From Salinibacterium sp. PAMC 21357 (GTDB lineage: Bacteria; Actinomycetota; Actinomycetes; Actinomycetales; Microbacteriaceae), in assembly GCF_000247645.1 (NCBI RefSeq), contig NZ_AHWA01000002.1, positions 558,001 through 622,000 of the forward strand: DNA of 64,000 bases, read 5' to 3'. The notes under the pieces are model-generated. The model saw nothing but the letters and a program-made list of their open reading frames with translations, did no database searches and was not told the origin of the DNA. The translations under genes were made by a program, and so were the position numbers. Of the stretch, positions 47,444 through 57,332 are shown piece by piece (within the stretch, counting starts at the first letter, position 1; every line of letters begins with the position of its first letter).

Positions 47444-49078
47444 TTGAGCGCGCCCCGCACCCTCCTCCTCTCCCTCTCCTTTGTGGCCAGCGCGGCTTTG
47501 CTTGCCGGATGCACGGCAGCCACCGAACCCGCCGGTGATCCCGTTGCGGGTGGCACCCTCGTGTACGCCACCGGCGACGCTGAGCCCGGATGCCTCGACC
47601 CCCACGTCGGAGGCAACTACCCTCAAGCGCTCATCAGCACCCAGTACCTCGAATCGCTCGTTTCGAAGAACAGCGACGGCGAAATCATCCCGTGGCTCGC
47701 GACCGACTGGACCGAGAGCCCAGACGGACTCACGTGGGATTTCACCCTGCGCGATGACGTCAACTTCACCGACGGCACCCCGTTTGATGCTGAGGCCGTC
47801 AAGGCGAACATCGAGCACTTGAAAGACCCCGAAACCGCCTCGTCAACGGGCTACCTCGCGGTAGGAAAGATCGACGGCATCGAAGTCGTCGCCGCCGACC
47901 ACGTGCGTTTCACTCTCTCAGCCCCAGACAGCGCTCTTCTCGAATCGTTCTCGCAACCGTGGGTGAGCATCCAATCGCCCACCGCGCTCGAGCGCGAACA
48001 GGCTGTCAACTGTGAAAGCCCCGTCGGCACCGGCCCGTTTGTGGTCACCGACTGGGTGAAGCAGCAGTCGATCGCCCTCGAGCGCAACGAGGACTACAAC
48101 TCGGCACCGGAAGATGCGGAGCACACTGGCCCCGCCCTGCTCGAGTCGCTCGAGTGGCGCTTCATTCCGGATGCCGCCACTCGCTATGCGGCCCTCCAAT
48201 CTGGCGATGTAGACGTCATCGACAACGCGCAGCCCAACAACATCTCGTCCGCCGCCGACGTGACCACCATCGAAGAACTCGATGCGCCGCGACCCGGTGC
48301 CGCCAACCGCATCGAACTGAACTCGGGCAAAGCACCGTTCGACGACATTCGAGTGCGCGAAGCCTTCATCCGCTCCGTGGATGTGAACCCCGGAATCGAG
48401 AGCCTGTTCTTCGGCACAGCCGAGCGTTCCTACTCGGTGCTCTCGAGCGTTGAGCTTGCGGGCATCTCGACCCCCGACGTGTTCACCACCGACCCGGAAG
48501 CAGCCAGGATCCTGCTCGACGAGGCCGGCTGGAACACGATCGACTCCGACGGGTACCGCACGAAAGACGGCGAGCGCCTCACCCTCACATTCCCGGTCAG
48601 CACGAACCAGTCGATCCCCGCTGAGCAGTCACTGTTTGAGCAAATTCAGGCCTCCGCGAAAGACGTGGGGTTTGAGGTCATCCTGCAGCCGACCGATTTG
48701 TCTTCTTGGTACGGCGCCCTTTTCGCGAACGAGTACAACCTCGTGAGCGCTCCGTACACGAAGGTCGGCGCCGATGTGTTGCGCATTCTGTACCACTCGG
48801 ACTCGATCATCCCCGCCCCGAGCGGTTACTACGCGAACCTGGCCCAACTGAGTGATCCGGCCCTTGATGAGATCCTGACCACCGCAAGTCAGACTTCGGA
48901 TGCCAGCGAGCGCCAAGACCTGTACGCCGAGGCTCAGTCAATCATTGTTGACGGTTTCTATGTTCTGCCCCTGTATGACCAGCAGAATCACTACCTCTAC
49001 AGCACGAGCGTTGAGGGCTTCCGGGCCTTGCCGACGGTGTCGGCACCGACGTTCTACGATGCGTGGTTGAGTAACTAA
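47444..49078 (+). CDS. ABC transporter substrate-binding lipoprotein, family 5 (peptide/nickel type)
   Basis: A 544-residue lipoprotein: signal peptide with lipobox LLAGC, then an SBP_bac_5 fold (DPHVGGNYPQALISTQYLESLV, FTDGTPFDAEAVKANIEHL, TGPFVVTDW, IDNAQPNNI). Such proteins bind peptides, nickel chelates or other small molecules outside the cell. The start is TTG 47444 with AAAAGGA 5 nt before it; an in-frame TTG at 47396 has no ribosome site. First gene of the ABC operon. Confidence 0.88.
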   Translation: MSAPRTLLLSLSFVASAALLAGCTAATEPAGDPVAGGTLVYATGDAEPGCLDPHVGGNYPQALISTQYLESLVSKNSDGEIIPWLATDWTESPDGLTWDFTLRDDVNFTDGTPFDAEAVKANIEHLKDPETASSTGYLAVGKIDGIEVVAADHVRFTLSAPDSALLESFSQPWVSIQSPTALEREQAVNCESPVGTGPFVVTDWVKQQSIALERNEDYNSAPEDAEHTGPALLESLEWRFIPDAATRYAALQSGDVDVIDNAQPNNISSAADVTTIEELDAPRPGAANRIELNSGKAPFDDIRVREAFIRSVDVNPGIESLFFGTAERSYSVLSSVELAGISTPDVFTTDPEAARILLDEAGWNTIDSDGYRTKDGERLTLTFPVSTNQSIPAEQSLFEQIQASAKDVGFEVILQPTDLSSWYGALFANEYNLVSAPYTKVGADVLRILYHSDSIIPAPSGYYANLAQLSDPALDEILTTASQTSDASERQDLYAEAQSIIVDGFYVLPLYDQQNHYLYSTSVEGFRALPTVSAPTFYDAWLSN

Positions 49079-49090
49079 AGGAACGCCTCT

Positions 49091-50089
49091 GTGACGGTTT
49101 CGACTGACACTCCTACAACAGCGAGTGTCTCCACCCCAGCGACGCGATTGCGTTCGCTGGGGTGGATCGCGCGCCGCGTCGGTGGTGGAGTGTTCGTGCT
49201 CTGGGCTGTGGCGACGATCATTTTCTTTGCTCTGCGTCTGATTCCGGGCGATCCGGTGGATGCGATTCTGGGCGGGCCGGGTTCTCAAGCATCTGCCGAA
49301 GCGGTAGCCCAGATTCGCGCCGACTATGGGCTCGATCAGCCGCTCATCGTTCAGTACTTTCTGGCGATGGGCAAGCTTGCGGTCGCCGACTTCGGCACGT
49401 CGTACGCGCTCAAGGTGGCGGTGGCTCCCTATGTTTTGACGCAACTGTGGTCGACCCTAGTGCTTACAATCGCTTCCCTTGTGGTCGCGTGGCTGGGTGC
49501 TCTTGCCCTTACTCTGGCCACGAGCGGTCGCAGTCGTGTTGCGCGCGCGCTGGGGTCTGCTCTTGAGCTGTTAGCTGCGGCTGTTCCCCATTTTTGGTTG
49601 GCATCGCTGCTCATTATCCTGTTGAGCAATACGTTGCATTGGCTTCCGCCGATTAGCGTCCCCGGCCCCCTCGGTCTTGTTCTGCCCGTGCTCACTCTTG
49701 CTTTGCCCCTCACCGGCTTCCTCGGCCAAGTGATGCGCGAGTCGTTGGCTAACGCCTACGAACAACCCTTCGTGCTATCGGCCCGAGCTCGGGGTGAAAG
49801 CGAATGGGGAGTGCGCCTTCGTCACGTGCTGCGCCACGCGGCTCTTCCCGGTATCTCTCTTTCGGGTTGGGCTTTCGGCTCGCTCCTGAGCGGTGCCGTT
49901 GTTGTAGAGACGATCTTTGCGCGGCCGGGCCTCGGCAGAACCCTCCTCAGCGCGGTCACCATCCGCGACATCCCCGTCGTTACCGCCGTTGCCCTGCTCT
50001 CGGCGCTGACCTTCATCATCGTCACGATCGCAACGGATGTCGTCGACCGCATCGTGGACCCTCGCGTGACGGAGGTGGCAGCACGATGA
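49091..50089 (+). CDS. ABC transporter permease (DppB-type)
   Basis: A 332-residue permease with six helices and the DppB family start (IARRVGGGVFVLWAVATIIFFALRLIPGDPVDAILG) and RADYGLDQPLIVQYF. The coupling loop is in YVLSARARGESEWGVRLRHVLRHAALPG. It follows the binding-protein gene by 12 bp and overlaps the second permease by 4 bp. GTG start. Confidence 0.92.
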   Translation: MTVSTDTPTTASVSTPATRLRSLGWIARRVGGGVFVLWAVATIIFFALRLIPGDPVDAILGGPGSQASAEAVAQIRADYGLDQPLIVQYFLAMGKLAVADFGTSYALKVAVAPYVLTQLWSTLVLTIASLVVAWLGALALTLATSGRSRVARALGSALELLAAAVPHFWLASLLIILLSNTLHWLPPISVPGPLGLVLPVLTLALPLTGFLGQVMRESLANAYEQPFVLSARARGESEWGVRLRHVLRHAALPGISLSGWAFGSLLSGAVVVETIFARPGLGRTLLSAVTIRDIPVVTAVALLSALTFIIVTIATDVVDRIVDPRVTEVAAR

Positions 50090-50967
50090 CCGAAATCTTG
50101 GCTGGCCGTCTCTCGCGGCCTGCGGGTCGCGCTCCCGGCATCCGTGGCCGCGGCGGCTGGCTTCGCAACTCGGGCGTCATCATCGCGCTCGCCGTGCTCG
50201 CCCTTATTCTGACGGCCGCTCTTGCGCCGCAGCTCATCACGACCGCTGACCCGGATGCCGTTGCCCCGGCCGAGGCCTTCCAATCGCCATCGGCTGCCCA
50301 CTTCTTCGGCACCGATGAATCCGGTCGCGACGTGTACACCCGTGTCGTTTTCGGAGCCGGAAACTCACTGCTCATCGGAATCGCCGCCACCGCGGTCGGG
50401 CTGGGCCTCGCGCTCATTCTCGGCCTCCTCGGTGGCCTCGGCAGCAGACTCGGCGACTTCGTGAGTACGCGCATCGTCGAGGTGATGTTCGCGCTCCCCG
50501 GCCTGCTGCTCGCGCTCGTGTTCATCGCAATCGCGGGGCCCGGCGTGGTCACTTCAACAGTCGCGGTGGGCCTGTCGACCGCGCCCGGCTATGCCCGCAT
50601 CATCCGCAGCCAATTGCGCAGTGTGCGCAGCGCCAGCTACGTGGAGGCCGCAACAGTTCTCGGCCATTCTCGGGCGCGCATCGTGTGGCAACACATTCTG
50701 CCCGGGGCACTCTCCCCCATTTTTGTGCTCGGCACGCTCGGTGTTGGTCAAGCCATTGTCTGGGCGTCCTCGCTCGGCTTTCTCGGGCTCGGCGTCGCCC
50801 CGCCCGCCGCCGAGTGGGGCGCGATGCTCTCCAGCGGCCGCACCTACATCGACGTCGCGTGGTGGCTCACGGTCTTCCCTGGCCTCGCTATCGTCGCCAC
50901 CGCCGCATCGTTCACCGTGCTCGGCCGCGCCCTCAACGCCCGCACCCGCCAGGAGGCCCGCGGATGA
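50086..50967 (+). CDS. ABC transporter permease (DppC-type)
   Basis: A 293-residue permease: an N-terminal helix, the DppC hallmark HFFGTDESGRDVYTRVVFGAGNSLLIG, and the coupling loop YVEAATVLGHSRARIVWQHILPG. Start ATG 50086 overlaps the previous stop (ATGA); the long in-frame upstream extension reads across the DppB gene and is rejected. It overlaps the ATPase gene by 4 bp. Confidence 0.92.
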   Translation: MTEILAGRLSRPAGRAPGIRGRGGWLRNSGVIIALAVLALILTAALAPQLITTADPDAVAPAEAFQSPSAAHFFGTDESGRDVYTRVVFGAGNSLLIGIAATAVGLGLALILGLLGGLGSRLGDFVSTRIVEVMFALPGLLLALVFIAIAGPGVVTSTVAVGLSTAPGYARIIRSQLRSVRSASYVEAATVLGHSRARIVWQHILPGALSPIFVLGTLGVGQAIVWASSLGFLGLGVAPPAAEWGAMLSSGRTYIDVAWWLTVFPGLAIVATAASFTVLGRALNARTRQEARG

Positions 50968-52658
50968 CCGGCTCCCCGCTCCTGCGTGTGAGCGACCTCA
51001 GCGTGCACTTCGACCGCAGCGCCCGCCCGGCCGTCGACAACGTGAGCTTCGACGTCGCCGCTGGCGAATGCCTCGCCATTGTCGGAGAGTCGGGCTCAGG
51101 CAAGAGCGTCACGGCACGCTCCCTGCTCGGCCTTGCGCCCGCCGGAGCCCACGTGAGCTTCAGCGAGTTGACTCTGGCGGGAGAAAGCCTGCCGGCACCC
51201 GGCGCTCGACGGTGGCGCACGATTCGCGGAGCATCCATTGGGCTGGTGTTGCAGGATGCGCTCGTCTCGCTAGACCCGCTGCGCCCGGTTGGCCGTGAGA
51301 TCGATGACGTACTGCGACTACACACCACGCTCAGCCAGCGTGAACGTCAAGCCCGTGTACTGGAGTTGCTGGATGCCGTGGGCATTCCCGATCCTGCGCT
51401 GCGAGCCCGGCAACGCTCCGGCGAGCTCTCGGGCGGACTGCGCCAGCGCGCCCTCATCGCCGCGGGAATCGCCGCAGGCCCCGCCCTAATAATCGCCGAC
51501 GAGCCCACCACTGCGCTCGATGTCACGGTGCAAGCCCGCGTGCTCGACTTGCTGGCGTCACTGCGTAACAACGGCACCGCCATGATCCTCATCACCCACG
51601 ATTTGGCTGTTGTCTCTCGCGTCGCCGGTCGCGTGGCCGTGATGAGCGAAGGCCGCATCGTGGAGACCGGAGAAACGTCGGCGGTGCTGCGGGCACCCAC
51701 TGCTTTGCCGACCCAACAGTTACTCGCGGCCATCCCGGTCGATGTACCGCGCGGGGTTGCCCTGAGTGTGCCGGCGGATGCCGACGCCCCAACCGCGAGC
51801 GCCGCATCCTCTCCGCCCGTAGCACTTTCCCCCACCCTCCCGTCTGCGACATTCAGCACCGCGAGCCTCGAGCACCCCGCGGCCGCACGGCCTCCAGCAC
51901 TCGAGCTACGCTCGGTCTCCCGGCGCTATCCCACCCCCCGCGGCGAAGCAATTCAGGCCCTCGACGCCGTTTCTCTCACACTCGACGCTGGTAGGACCCT
52001 GGGGCTGGTTGGCCAGTCGGGCTCGGGCAAGACCACGATTGCTCGTATTGCTCTGGGGCTAGAGACCGCCGACAGCGGCGATGTGCTGCTGAATGGCAAC
52101 GAGTGGGGTTCACTGAGTGCCCGCGAGCGCCGTCCGCTTCGCCACACCCTCGGCGCGATTTATCAGGATGCGTTGAGCTCGTTTGATCCACGGTTAAGCG
52201 TCGAGCGAATCCTCACCGATGCTCTCGGCGTTGGGGCATCCGGTACTCGTCAGTCACTCACGACGACATCCGAGCTCCTCGACGCCGTTGACCTGCCGCA
52301 ATCGCTCAAAAACCGACGCCCCCTTCACTTATCTGGGGGTCAACGTCAGCGGGTGGCAATTGCTCGCGCCCTGGCGCCGGGGCCGCAGACGATCCTGTGC
52401 GACGAGCCGGTGTCCTCGCTGGATGTGTCCACTCAAGCCCGGGTGCTGAATCTGCTCGACGAGTTGCAACGCCACCTGCACCTCAGCTATCTCTTCATCT
52501 CTCACGACCTCGGGGTCATTCGCCACATGAGCGACAGGGTGGCGGTCATCAACGAAGGGCGCATTGTGGAGACGGGCGAAACGGAGGAGATTTTCATCGC
52601 TCCCCGCGATCCTTACACTCGGTCCCTTCTCGCAGCCCTGCCTCGAGTGAGAAGATGA
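50964..52658 (+). CDS. Fused dual ABC ATPase (DppD-DppF type)
   Basis: A 564-residue protein carrying two complete ATPase domains in one chain. First: Walker A GESGSGKSVT, signature LSGGLRQRAL, Walker B LIIADEPTTALD. Second (from about 315): GQSGSGKTTI, LSGGQRQRVAIARAL, ILCDEPVSSLD. The linker (about 265-310) is Ala/Pro/Ser-rich. It energises both permeases. AGGAGG lies 7 nt before the ATG. Overlaps the permease gene by 4 bp. Confidence 0.93.
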   Translation: MTGSPLLRVSDLSVHFDRSARPAVDNVSFDVAAGECLAIVGESGSGKSVTARSLLGLAPAGAHVSFSELTLAGESLPAPGARRWRTIRGASIGLVLQDALVSLDPLRPVGREIDDVLRLHTTLSQRERQARVLELLDAVGIPDPALRARQRSGELSGGLRQRALIAAGIAAGPALIIADEPTTALDVTVQARVLDLLASLRNNGTAMILITHDLAVVSRVAGRVAVMSEGRIVETGETSAVLRAPTALPTQQLLAAIPVDVPRGVALSVPADADAPTASAASSPPVALSPTLPSATFSTASLEHPAAARPPALELRSVSRRYPTPRGEAIQALDAVSLTLDAGRTLGLVGQSGSGKTTIARIALGLETADSGDVLLNGNEWGSLSARERRPLRHTLGAIYQDALSSFDPRLSVERILTDALGVGASGTRQSLTTTSELLDAVDLPQSLKNRRPLHLSGGQRQRVAIARALAPGPQTILCDEPVSSLDVSTQARVLNLLDELQRHLHLSYLFISHDLGVIRHMSDRVAVINEGRIVETGETEEIFIAPRDPYTRSLLAALPRVRR

Positions 52659-52662
52659 TTGG

Positions 52663-53253
52663 GTGACACCTCCCCGCCCTGCCACCCGTGGCCGCCCGCC
52701 CGCCGCCTCCCGCGAACTGCTGCAAGAGTCTGCCTTCGATCTGTTTATCGAGAATGGGTACACGGGCACAACGGTCGATCAGATCGCTACCCGCGCTGGA
52801 GTGAGCCGCAATACCTTCTTCAACTATTTCGATGCCAAGGGCGAAGTCTTTTGGGTGGAGCTGGATGCCGCGACCGAGCGACTGAAAACGGCGTTGGCTG
52901 ATCAGCCGGCGCAGCCTGCTGATGTGACCGACGCCATCCGCTCGGCAATGCTTGTCGCCGTTGCCCCGCTGGAGTCACACCACGTGCCGTTTATTCTCAC
53001 GCAGTACGACCTGATTGGCAGTGCGGCAGAGTTGCAAGCCTCTGCCATGAGCCGTTTCGCAACGCAGGCCCGTTTGCTCAGTGGTTATGCGCAGCATCAC
53101 GGTGTTGATTCGGCAACCGCTCGCGCTCAGGCCTATTCGCTCATCGCGTGTGTGGTGGCTGCCGCTCAAGAGTGGGCACAGGTTGGGCCTCAGCGTGGAC
53201 GTTTTGAGCCCTACGTCGAGCGGGTAATCAACTCGGTTCTCGCTCCGCGATAG
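52663..53253 (+). CDS. TetR-family transcriptional regulator
   Basis: A 196-residue protein with an N-terminal helix-turn-helix (ASRELLQESAFDLFIENGYTGTTVDQIATRAGVSRNTFFNYFDAKGEVF) and a helical ligand-binding domain. It starts (GTG) 4 bp after the ATPase stop and is probably co-transcribed with the importer. It may repress the operon through the palindrome at 47365-47390. Ligand unknown. Confidence 0.9.
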   Translation: MTPPRPATRGRPPAASRELLQESAFDLFIENGYTGTTVDQIATRAGVSRNTFFNYFDAKGEVFWVELDAATERLKTALADQPAQPADVTDAIRSAMLVAVAPLESHHVPFILTQYDLIGSAAELQASAMSRFATQARLLSGYAQHHGVDSATARAQAYSLIACVVAAAQEWAQVGPQRGRFEPYVERVINSVLAPR

Positions 53254-53291
53254 AGCACGAATCGCACGCGCGCCCCGTTGTTGAGCGGCTC

Positions 53292-53320
53292 TCGACACGG
53301 CTGCGGGGCGGGGTTATGAT
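53292..53320 (+). promoter_or_regulatory. Sigma-70-type promoter for the Ig-like membrane protein
   Basis: TCGACA (53292-53297) and TATGAT (53315-53320) are separated by 17 bp. The mRNA would start near 53327, with a GGAG ribosome site before the ATG at 53369. Confidence 0.6.
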
Positions 53321-53368
53321 TCAGCCACACTGGACTGCTTTCCTGATCCCCCGTCTTGGAGCGACGCC

Positions 53369-54055
53369 ATGAGTAACGATCAACCGACCGAACGTTTCGA
53401 TGCTCAAAACGATGATGCGCCCACGGTGCGTTTCGAACCGGCGGCCGGGATGCCGCCTGGGGGAACGCCCCCACCCCCTTCTGGCGGTCCTCCCGCTGGT
53501 GGTCCTCCCGCCGAACCGCCTGCTGACCCTGAGCGCAAATCTCGCACGCTCATCATCGTTCTGGCAGTTGTCGCCGGGCTCGTGCTGATCGCAGTGGTTA
53601 TCGCGTTGACGCTGTTGTTCACGCGCAGCTCTAGCGACCCCGTTTCGGTGCTGCCGACCGCTACTCCTTCGGCCACTGCGAGTGAGAGCCCTTCACCGGA
53701 GCCGAGCACTAGCCCAGCTGAAGAGCCCGCCCCCGCCCCGGAACCGACAACGGCTCCCCCACCGACAACAGCGAGTCCGTCATTCGCCACGTTCTCGGCG
53801 CCGACGACGTCGGGCTGCACCGTGGCGAACCCCGAGAGCCGGATGACGTTCTCCTGGAGCAGCACCGACGCCGCTACCGCGTGGTTCGGAGTGCGAACCC
53901 TGAATGCGAAAGAGGGCCCCTATGAAGAGGTGCCGACTACCGCCACGTACTACTTCAACTATCAGTGCGGGCAAGAGAGCGAGTATTACACCGTCACTCT
54001 CGAAGACGCCGCCGGCAATTTGACGCACAAAACGGTGACAGTCACCAAGGAGTAG
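53369..54055 (+). CDS. Single-pass membrane protein with Pro-rich N-terminus and Ig-like C-terminal domain
   Basis: A 228-residue protein. Residues 1-55 are Gly/Pro-rich and cytoplasmic (PPGGTPPPPSGGPP), followed by one helix (TLIIVLAVVAGLVLIAVVIALTLLF), a Ser/Thr/Pro linker and an extracytoplasmic domain of about 85 residues. That domain has two Cys (SGCTVANPE and YQCGQES), Trp and Tyr positions of an Ig/fibronectin-like fold. Function unknown; single gene before valS. Confidence 0.6.
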   Translation: MSNDQPTERFDAQNDDAPTVRFEPAAGMPPGGTPPPPSGGPPAGGPPAEPPADPERKSRTLIIVLAVVAGLVLIAVVIALTLLFTRSSSDPVSVLPTATPSATASESPSPEPSTSPAEEPAPAPEPTTAPPPTTASPSFATFSAPTTSGCTVANPESRMTFSWSSTDAATAWFGVRTLNAKEGPYEEVPTTATYYFNYQCGQESEYYTVTLEDAAGNLTHKTVTVTKE

Positions 54056-54194
54056 CTCACGGTCGACCGCGCACCTTCGCAACTATCGTCGGGGTCTGCC
54101 CTAGCCTGCCGCTGTCGGTTACGATTGAGAGCACCACTCACACTCAGGCACCTCTTCTTTGACTCGGTGCCGCATATATCGAACCGGAGAAGTT

Positions 54195-56789
54195 ATGTCG
54201 TCGAGCGTTCCCGAAAAGCCCGCCCTAGAAGGACTCGAAGACAAGTGGGCTCCTGTCTGGGAGAACGAGGGCACGTACCGGTTCGATCGCCAGAAGGCAC
54301 TGGCGGATGGTTCTGACTGCGTATTTTCGGTCGACACTCCCCCGCCAACGGCATCCGGAAGCTTGCACATTGGCCACGTCTTCAGCTACACGCACATGGA
54401 CTTGGTTACTCGCTTCCAGCGCATGCGTGGCAAGGAGATTTTCTACCCGATGGGGTGGGATGACAATGGTCTGCCCACCGAGCGTCGGGTTCAGAACTAT
54501 TACGGGGTGCGCTGCGACCCCACGCTCCCCTATGACGAGAGCTTCGAGCCTCCTCAGCAGGGCGGCGAAGGCAAGTCGACGAAGGCTGCCGCGCAGTTGC
54601 CGATTTCTCGTCGCAACTTCGTTCAGCTGTGCGAGACGTTGACTGCCGAAGACGAGAAGCAGTTCGAGGACCTCTGGCGCCAGCTGGGGTTGAGCGTTGA
54701 CTGGAACCTCACCTACCGCACCATTGGTGACGACGCTCAGCGTGCCGCGCAGCGTGCGTTCTTGCGCAACCTTGACCGTGGTGAGGCCTACCAGGCGTTC
54801 GCTCCGACGCTGTGGGATGTCACGTTCCGCACCGCTGTTGCTCAGGCCGAGCTCGAAGACAAAGAGCAGCCTGCCGCCTACCACCGTCTTGCCTTCCATC
54901 AGGCGGATGGCGACGACATCCACATCGAGACGACGCGCCCCGAGCTTTTGCCGGCCTGTGTTGCTCTCGTGGCACACCCCGACGACGAGCGCTATAAGCA
55001 CCTCTTCGGCTCGATGGTCACGACGCCCGTGTTCGGCGTTGAGGTTCCGATTCTGGCCCACCATCTTGCTCAGCAAGATAAGGGTTCAGGAATCGCGATG
55101 ATTTGCACGTTCGGTGACGTCACTGACGTTGTGTGGTGGCGAGAGCTTGATCTGCCCAACCGCACGATCATCGGTGCTGACGGCCGCATCATTGCCGACG
55201 CTCCCGATGTCATTGTTGGCGATGCTGCTCAGGCCGCCTACGCCGAACTCGCTGGCAAGACTGTCTTCAGCGCGAAAGCCTCAATGGTTGACCTGTTGAA
55301 GGCATCCGGCGAAATGATTGGCGACGCCAAGCCGATTCAGCACCAGGTGAAGTTCTTCGAGAAGGGCGACAAGCCTCTCGAGATCATCTCAACGCGCCAG
55401 TGGTACATCAGCAATGGTGCCCGCGATGAGAAGCTGCGCAGCCGTTTGCTCGAGGCTGGCAAGCAAATCAACTTCACCCCTGATCACATGCGGGTTCGGT
55501 ACGACAACTGGGTGGGTGGCCTTACGGGCGACTGGCTCATTTCGCGCCAGCGTTTCTTCGGTGTGCCTATCCCCGTCTGGTACGAGCTCAATGCCGACGG
55601 TGAAAAGGGTGCCCCGATTGTTCCCAGTGAAGCCTCGCTGCCGATTGACCCATCGTCGGATACCGCCCCCGGCTACACGGAAGACCAGCGTGGTGTTCCC
55701 GGTGGTTTCGAGGGCGAACTCGACATCATGGACACGTGGGCTACCTCGTCGTTGACCCCACAGATTGCTGGTGGTTGGGAGACCGACCCCGAGCTCTTCA
55801 ACCTCGTATTCCCCTATTCGCTGCGCAGCCAGGGCCAAGACATCATCCGTACGTGGTTGTTCTCGACCGCGCTGCGTTCGGAACTCGAGCACGGAACGGT
55901 GCCGTGGAAGAACGCCGGCATCTCCGGCTTTATCGTCGACCCCGACCGCAAGAAGATGTCCAAGTCCAAGGGCAACGTTGTTACCCCTAAGGGCATGCTC
56001 GATGACCACGGTTCGGATGCGGTGCGCTACTGGGCAGCATCCAGTCGCCTCGGTACTGACGCAGCGTTTGACCCGCAGAACCCGAAGCAGATCAAGATCG
56101 GTCGCCGCCTCGCGATCAAGGTGCTGAACGCCTCGAAGTTCGTGTACTCCTTCCCGGCGCCCACTGTTGCTGCGGGCTCGACTGCGGTTGTCACTGAAGC
56201 CCTCGACCTTGAGATGCTCGCCGAGCTTGCTTCGATCGTTTCTCAAGCCACCACGGCTCTCGAGAACTTCGATCACGCGAAGGCTCTCGAAGTCACCGAG
56301 AAGTTCTTCTGGACCTTCTGTGATGACTACCTCGAACTCGTGAAGGAACGCGCCTATGGTGCCGGAACTCCTGAAGCTCAGGCGAGCGCCAACCGTGCTC
56401 TCCACACCGCCATTGATGTGTTCTTGCGCCTCTTCGCGCCGTTCCTGCCTTTTGCCACCGAGGAAGTCTGGCGCTGGACGCACGACACTTCGGTTCACGC
56501 AACATCATGGCCAACCGCCGACGAACTCGGCGTCACCGCTGAGCCGAGCGGACTGTTCCATGCCGTCGGCCAGGCGCTCATCACCATTCGTCGTGCCAAG
56601 ACTGACGCCAAGGCATCGCAGAAGACCGAGGTGCGCTCGGCCACTCTCGCGGGCCCAGCATTGATCGCTGCTGCTATCGACGATCTGAAGGCTGTCGGCC
56701 GCATCCATGATCTGACGATCGTGGAAGCCGACGAGATTGAGGTTCGCGACATCGTCCTGGTTGAGGCTGCACCTGAGGCTTCTGTCTAG
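54195..56789 (+). CDS. valS: Valyl-tRNA synthetase
   Basis: An 864-residue class I synthetase. HIGH in SGSLHIGHVFSYTH, GWDDNGLPTERRVQNYYGVRCDP, editing domain (ETTRPELLPACVALVAHPDDERY), and KMSKS in DRKKMSKSKGNVVTP; anticodon-binding helical C-terminus. Start ATG 54195 (MSSSVPEKPALEG) after GGAGA; the 12-residue upstream extension is not needed. Ends before a hairpin terminator. Confidence 0.95.
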   Translation: MSSSVPEKPALEGLEDKWAPVWENEGTYRFDRQKALADGSDCVFSVDTPPPTASGSLHIGHVFSYTHMDLVTRFQRMRGKEIFYPMGWDDNGLPTERRVQNYYGVRCDPTLPYDESFEPPQQGGEGKSTKAAAQLPISRRNFVQLCETLTAEDEKQFEDLWRQLGLSVDWNLTYRTIGDDAQRAAQRAFLRNLDRGEAYQAFAPTLWDVTFRTAVAQAELEDKEQPAAYHRLAFHQADGDDIHIETTRPELLPACVALVAHPDDERYKHLFGSMVTTPVFGVEVPILAHHLAQQDKGSGIAMICTFGDVTDVVWWRELDLPNRTIIGADGRIIADAPDVIVGDAAQAAYAELAGKTVFSAKASMVDLLKASGEMIGDAKPIQHQVKFFEKGDKPLEIISTRQWYISNGARDEKLRSRLLEAGKQINFTPDHMRVRYDNWVGGLTGDWLISRQRFFGVPIPVWYELNADGEKGAPIVPSEASLPIDPSSDTAPGYTEDQRGVPGGFEGELDIMDTWATSSLTPQIAGGWETDPELFNLVFPYSLRSQGQDIIRTWLFSTALRSELEHGTVPWKNAGISGFIVDPDRKKMSKSKGNVVTPKGMLDDHGSDAVRYWAASSRLGTDAAFDPQNPKQIKIGRRLAIKVLNASKFVYSFPAPTVAAGSTAVVTEALDLEMLAELASIVSQATTALENFDHAKALEVTEKFFWTFCDDYLELVKERAYGAGTPEAQASANRALHTAIDVFLRLFAPFLPFATEEVWRWTHDTSVHATSWPTADELGVTAEPSGLFHAVGQALITIRRAKTDAKASQKTEVRSATLAGPALIAAAIDDLKAVGRIHDLTIVEADEIEVRDIVLVEAAPEASV

Positions 56790-56800
56790 AAGTCTGTTGA

Positions 56801-56829
56801 GGGTTCGGCGCCACCCCGGCGCCGAACCC
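56801..56829 (+). terminator. Hairpin terminator of valS
   Basis: GGGTTCGGCGCC and GGCGCCGAACCC form a perfect 12-bp stem with a 5-nt loop, 11 bp after the valS stop. There is no T-run, as is common in actinobacteria. Confidence 0.6.
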
Positions 56830-56839
56830 TGAAACCGCG

Positions 56840-56845
56840 TATTGT
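56840..56845 (+). promoter_or_regulatory. -10 element (TATTGT) of the GNAT gene
   Basis: TATTGT ends 7 nt before the ATG at 56853, directly after the valS terminator; suggests a leaderless transcript. Confidence 0.35.
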
Positions 56846-56852
56846 TGAGTGA

Positions 56853-57332
56853 ATGACGAGTTCAGAGAAGCCTTCATACACGATCCGCGACATCCAGAAA
56901 GACGATTTCGAGGAGTGGAAAGATCACTTCGTGAAATATGGGGTGTTCTACGAAACCGAATTCACTGATGAAATCGTTCAGGGCGTCTGGGAATGGTTGA
57001 TGGATGACTCAGCACAGCTGAACGCAGTTGTTGCCGTAGCTCCTGAGGGTGCCCCCGACCCCGGCCATGTAGCCGCATTTGGGCTGTACCGCCGCCTGCC
57101 CGACACCTTCACCGCCTCCTGGGGCTGGTTTATGGATGACCTCTACGTTGATCCCGAGCACCGCGGTGCCGGAGTTGCCGGGACGATTATCGACGACATC
57201 GCTGCCCGGGCGGCAGAAGATGGCGGCGGAAAGCTCCGCTGGATCACCAACAAGGAAAACGACAGCGCCAAGCGCCTCTACGACAAGGTCGCTGACCGCA
57301 CGTCGTGGATCCTGTACGAAAAGAACGTCTAA
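56853..57332 (+). CDS. GNAT-family N-acetyltransferase
   Basis: A 159-residue acetyl-CoA-dependent transferase. The acetyl-CoA loop is in DDLYVDPEHRGAGVAGTIIDDIA, followed by LRWITNKENDSAKRLYDKVADRTSWILYEKN, typical of the fold's last strands. Substrate unknown. Its stop overlaps the start of the next small gene (TAATG). Confidence 0.9.
   Translation: MTSSEKPSYTIRDIQKDDFEEWKDHFVKYGVFYETEFTDEIVQGVWEWLMDDSAQLNAVVAVAPEGAPDPGHVAAFGLYRRLPDTFTASWGWFMDDLYVDPEHRGAGVAGTIIDDIAARAAEDGGGKLRWITNKENDSAKRLYDKVADRTSWILYEKNV

Noticed and set aside
49804-50085. Extension of the DppC-type permease upstream of ATG 50086
   Set aside because: It reads the DppB gene in another frame, giving Arg/His-rich sequence; the ATGA overlap marks the true start.
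55389-56498. 369-codon open frame antisense to valS
   Set aside because: Shadow of valS; no family features and no promoter or ribosome site.
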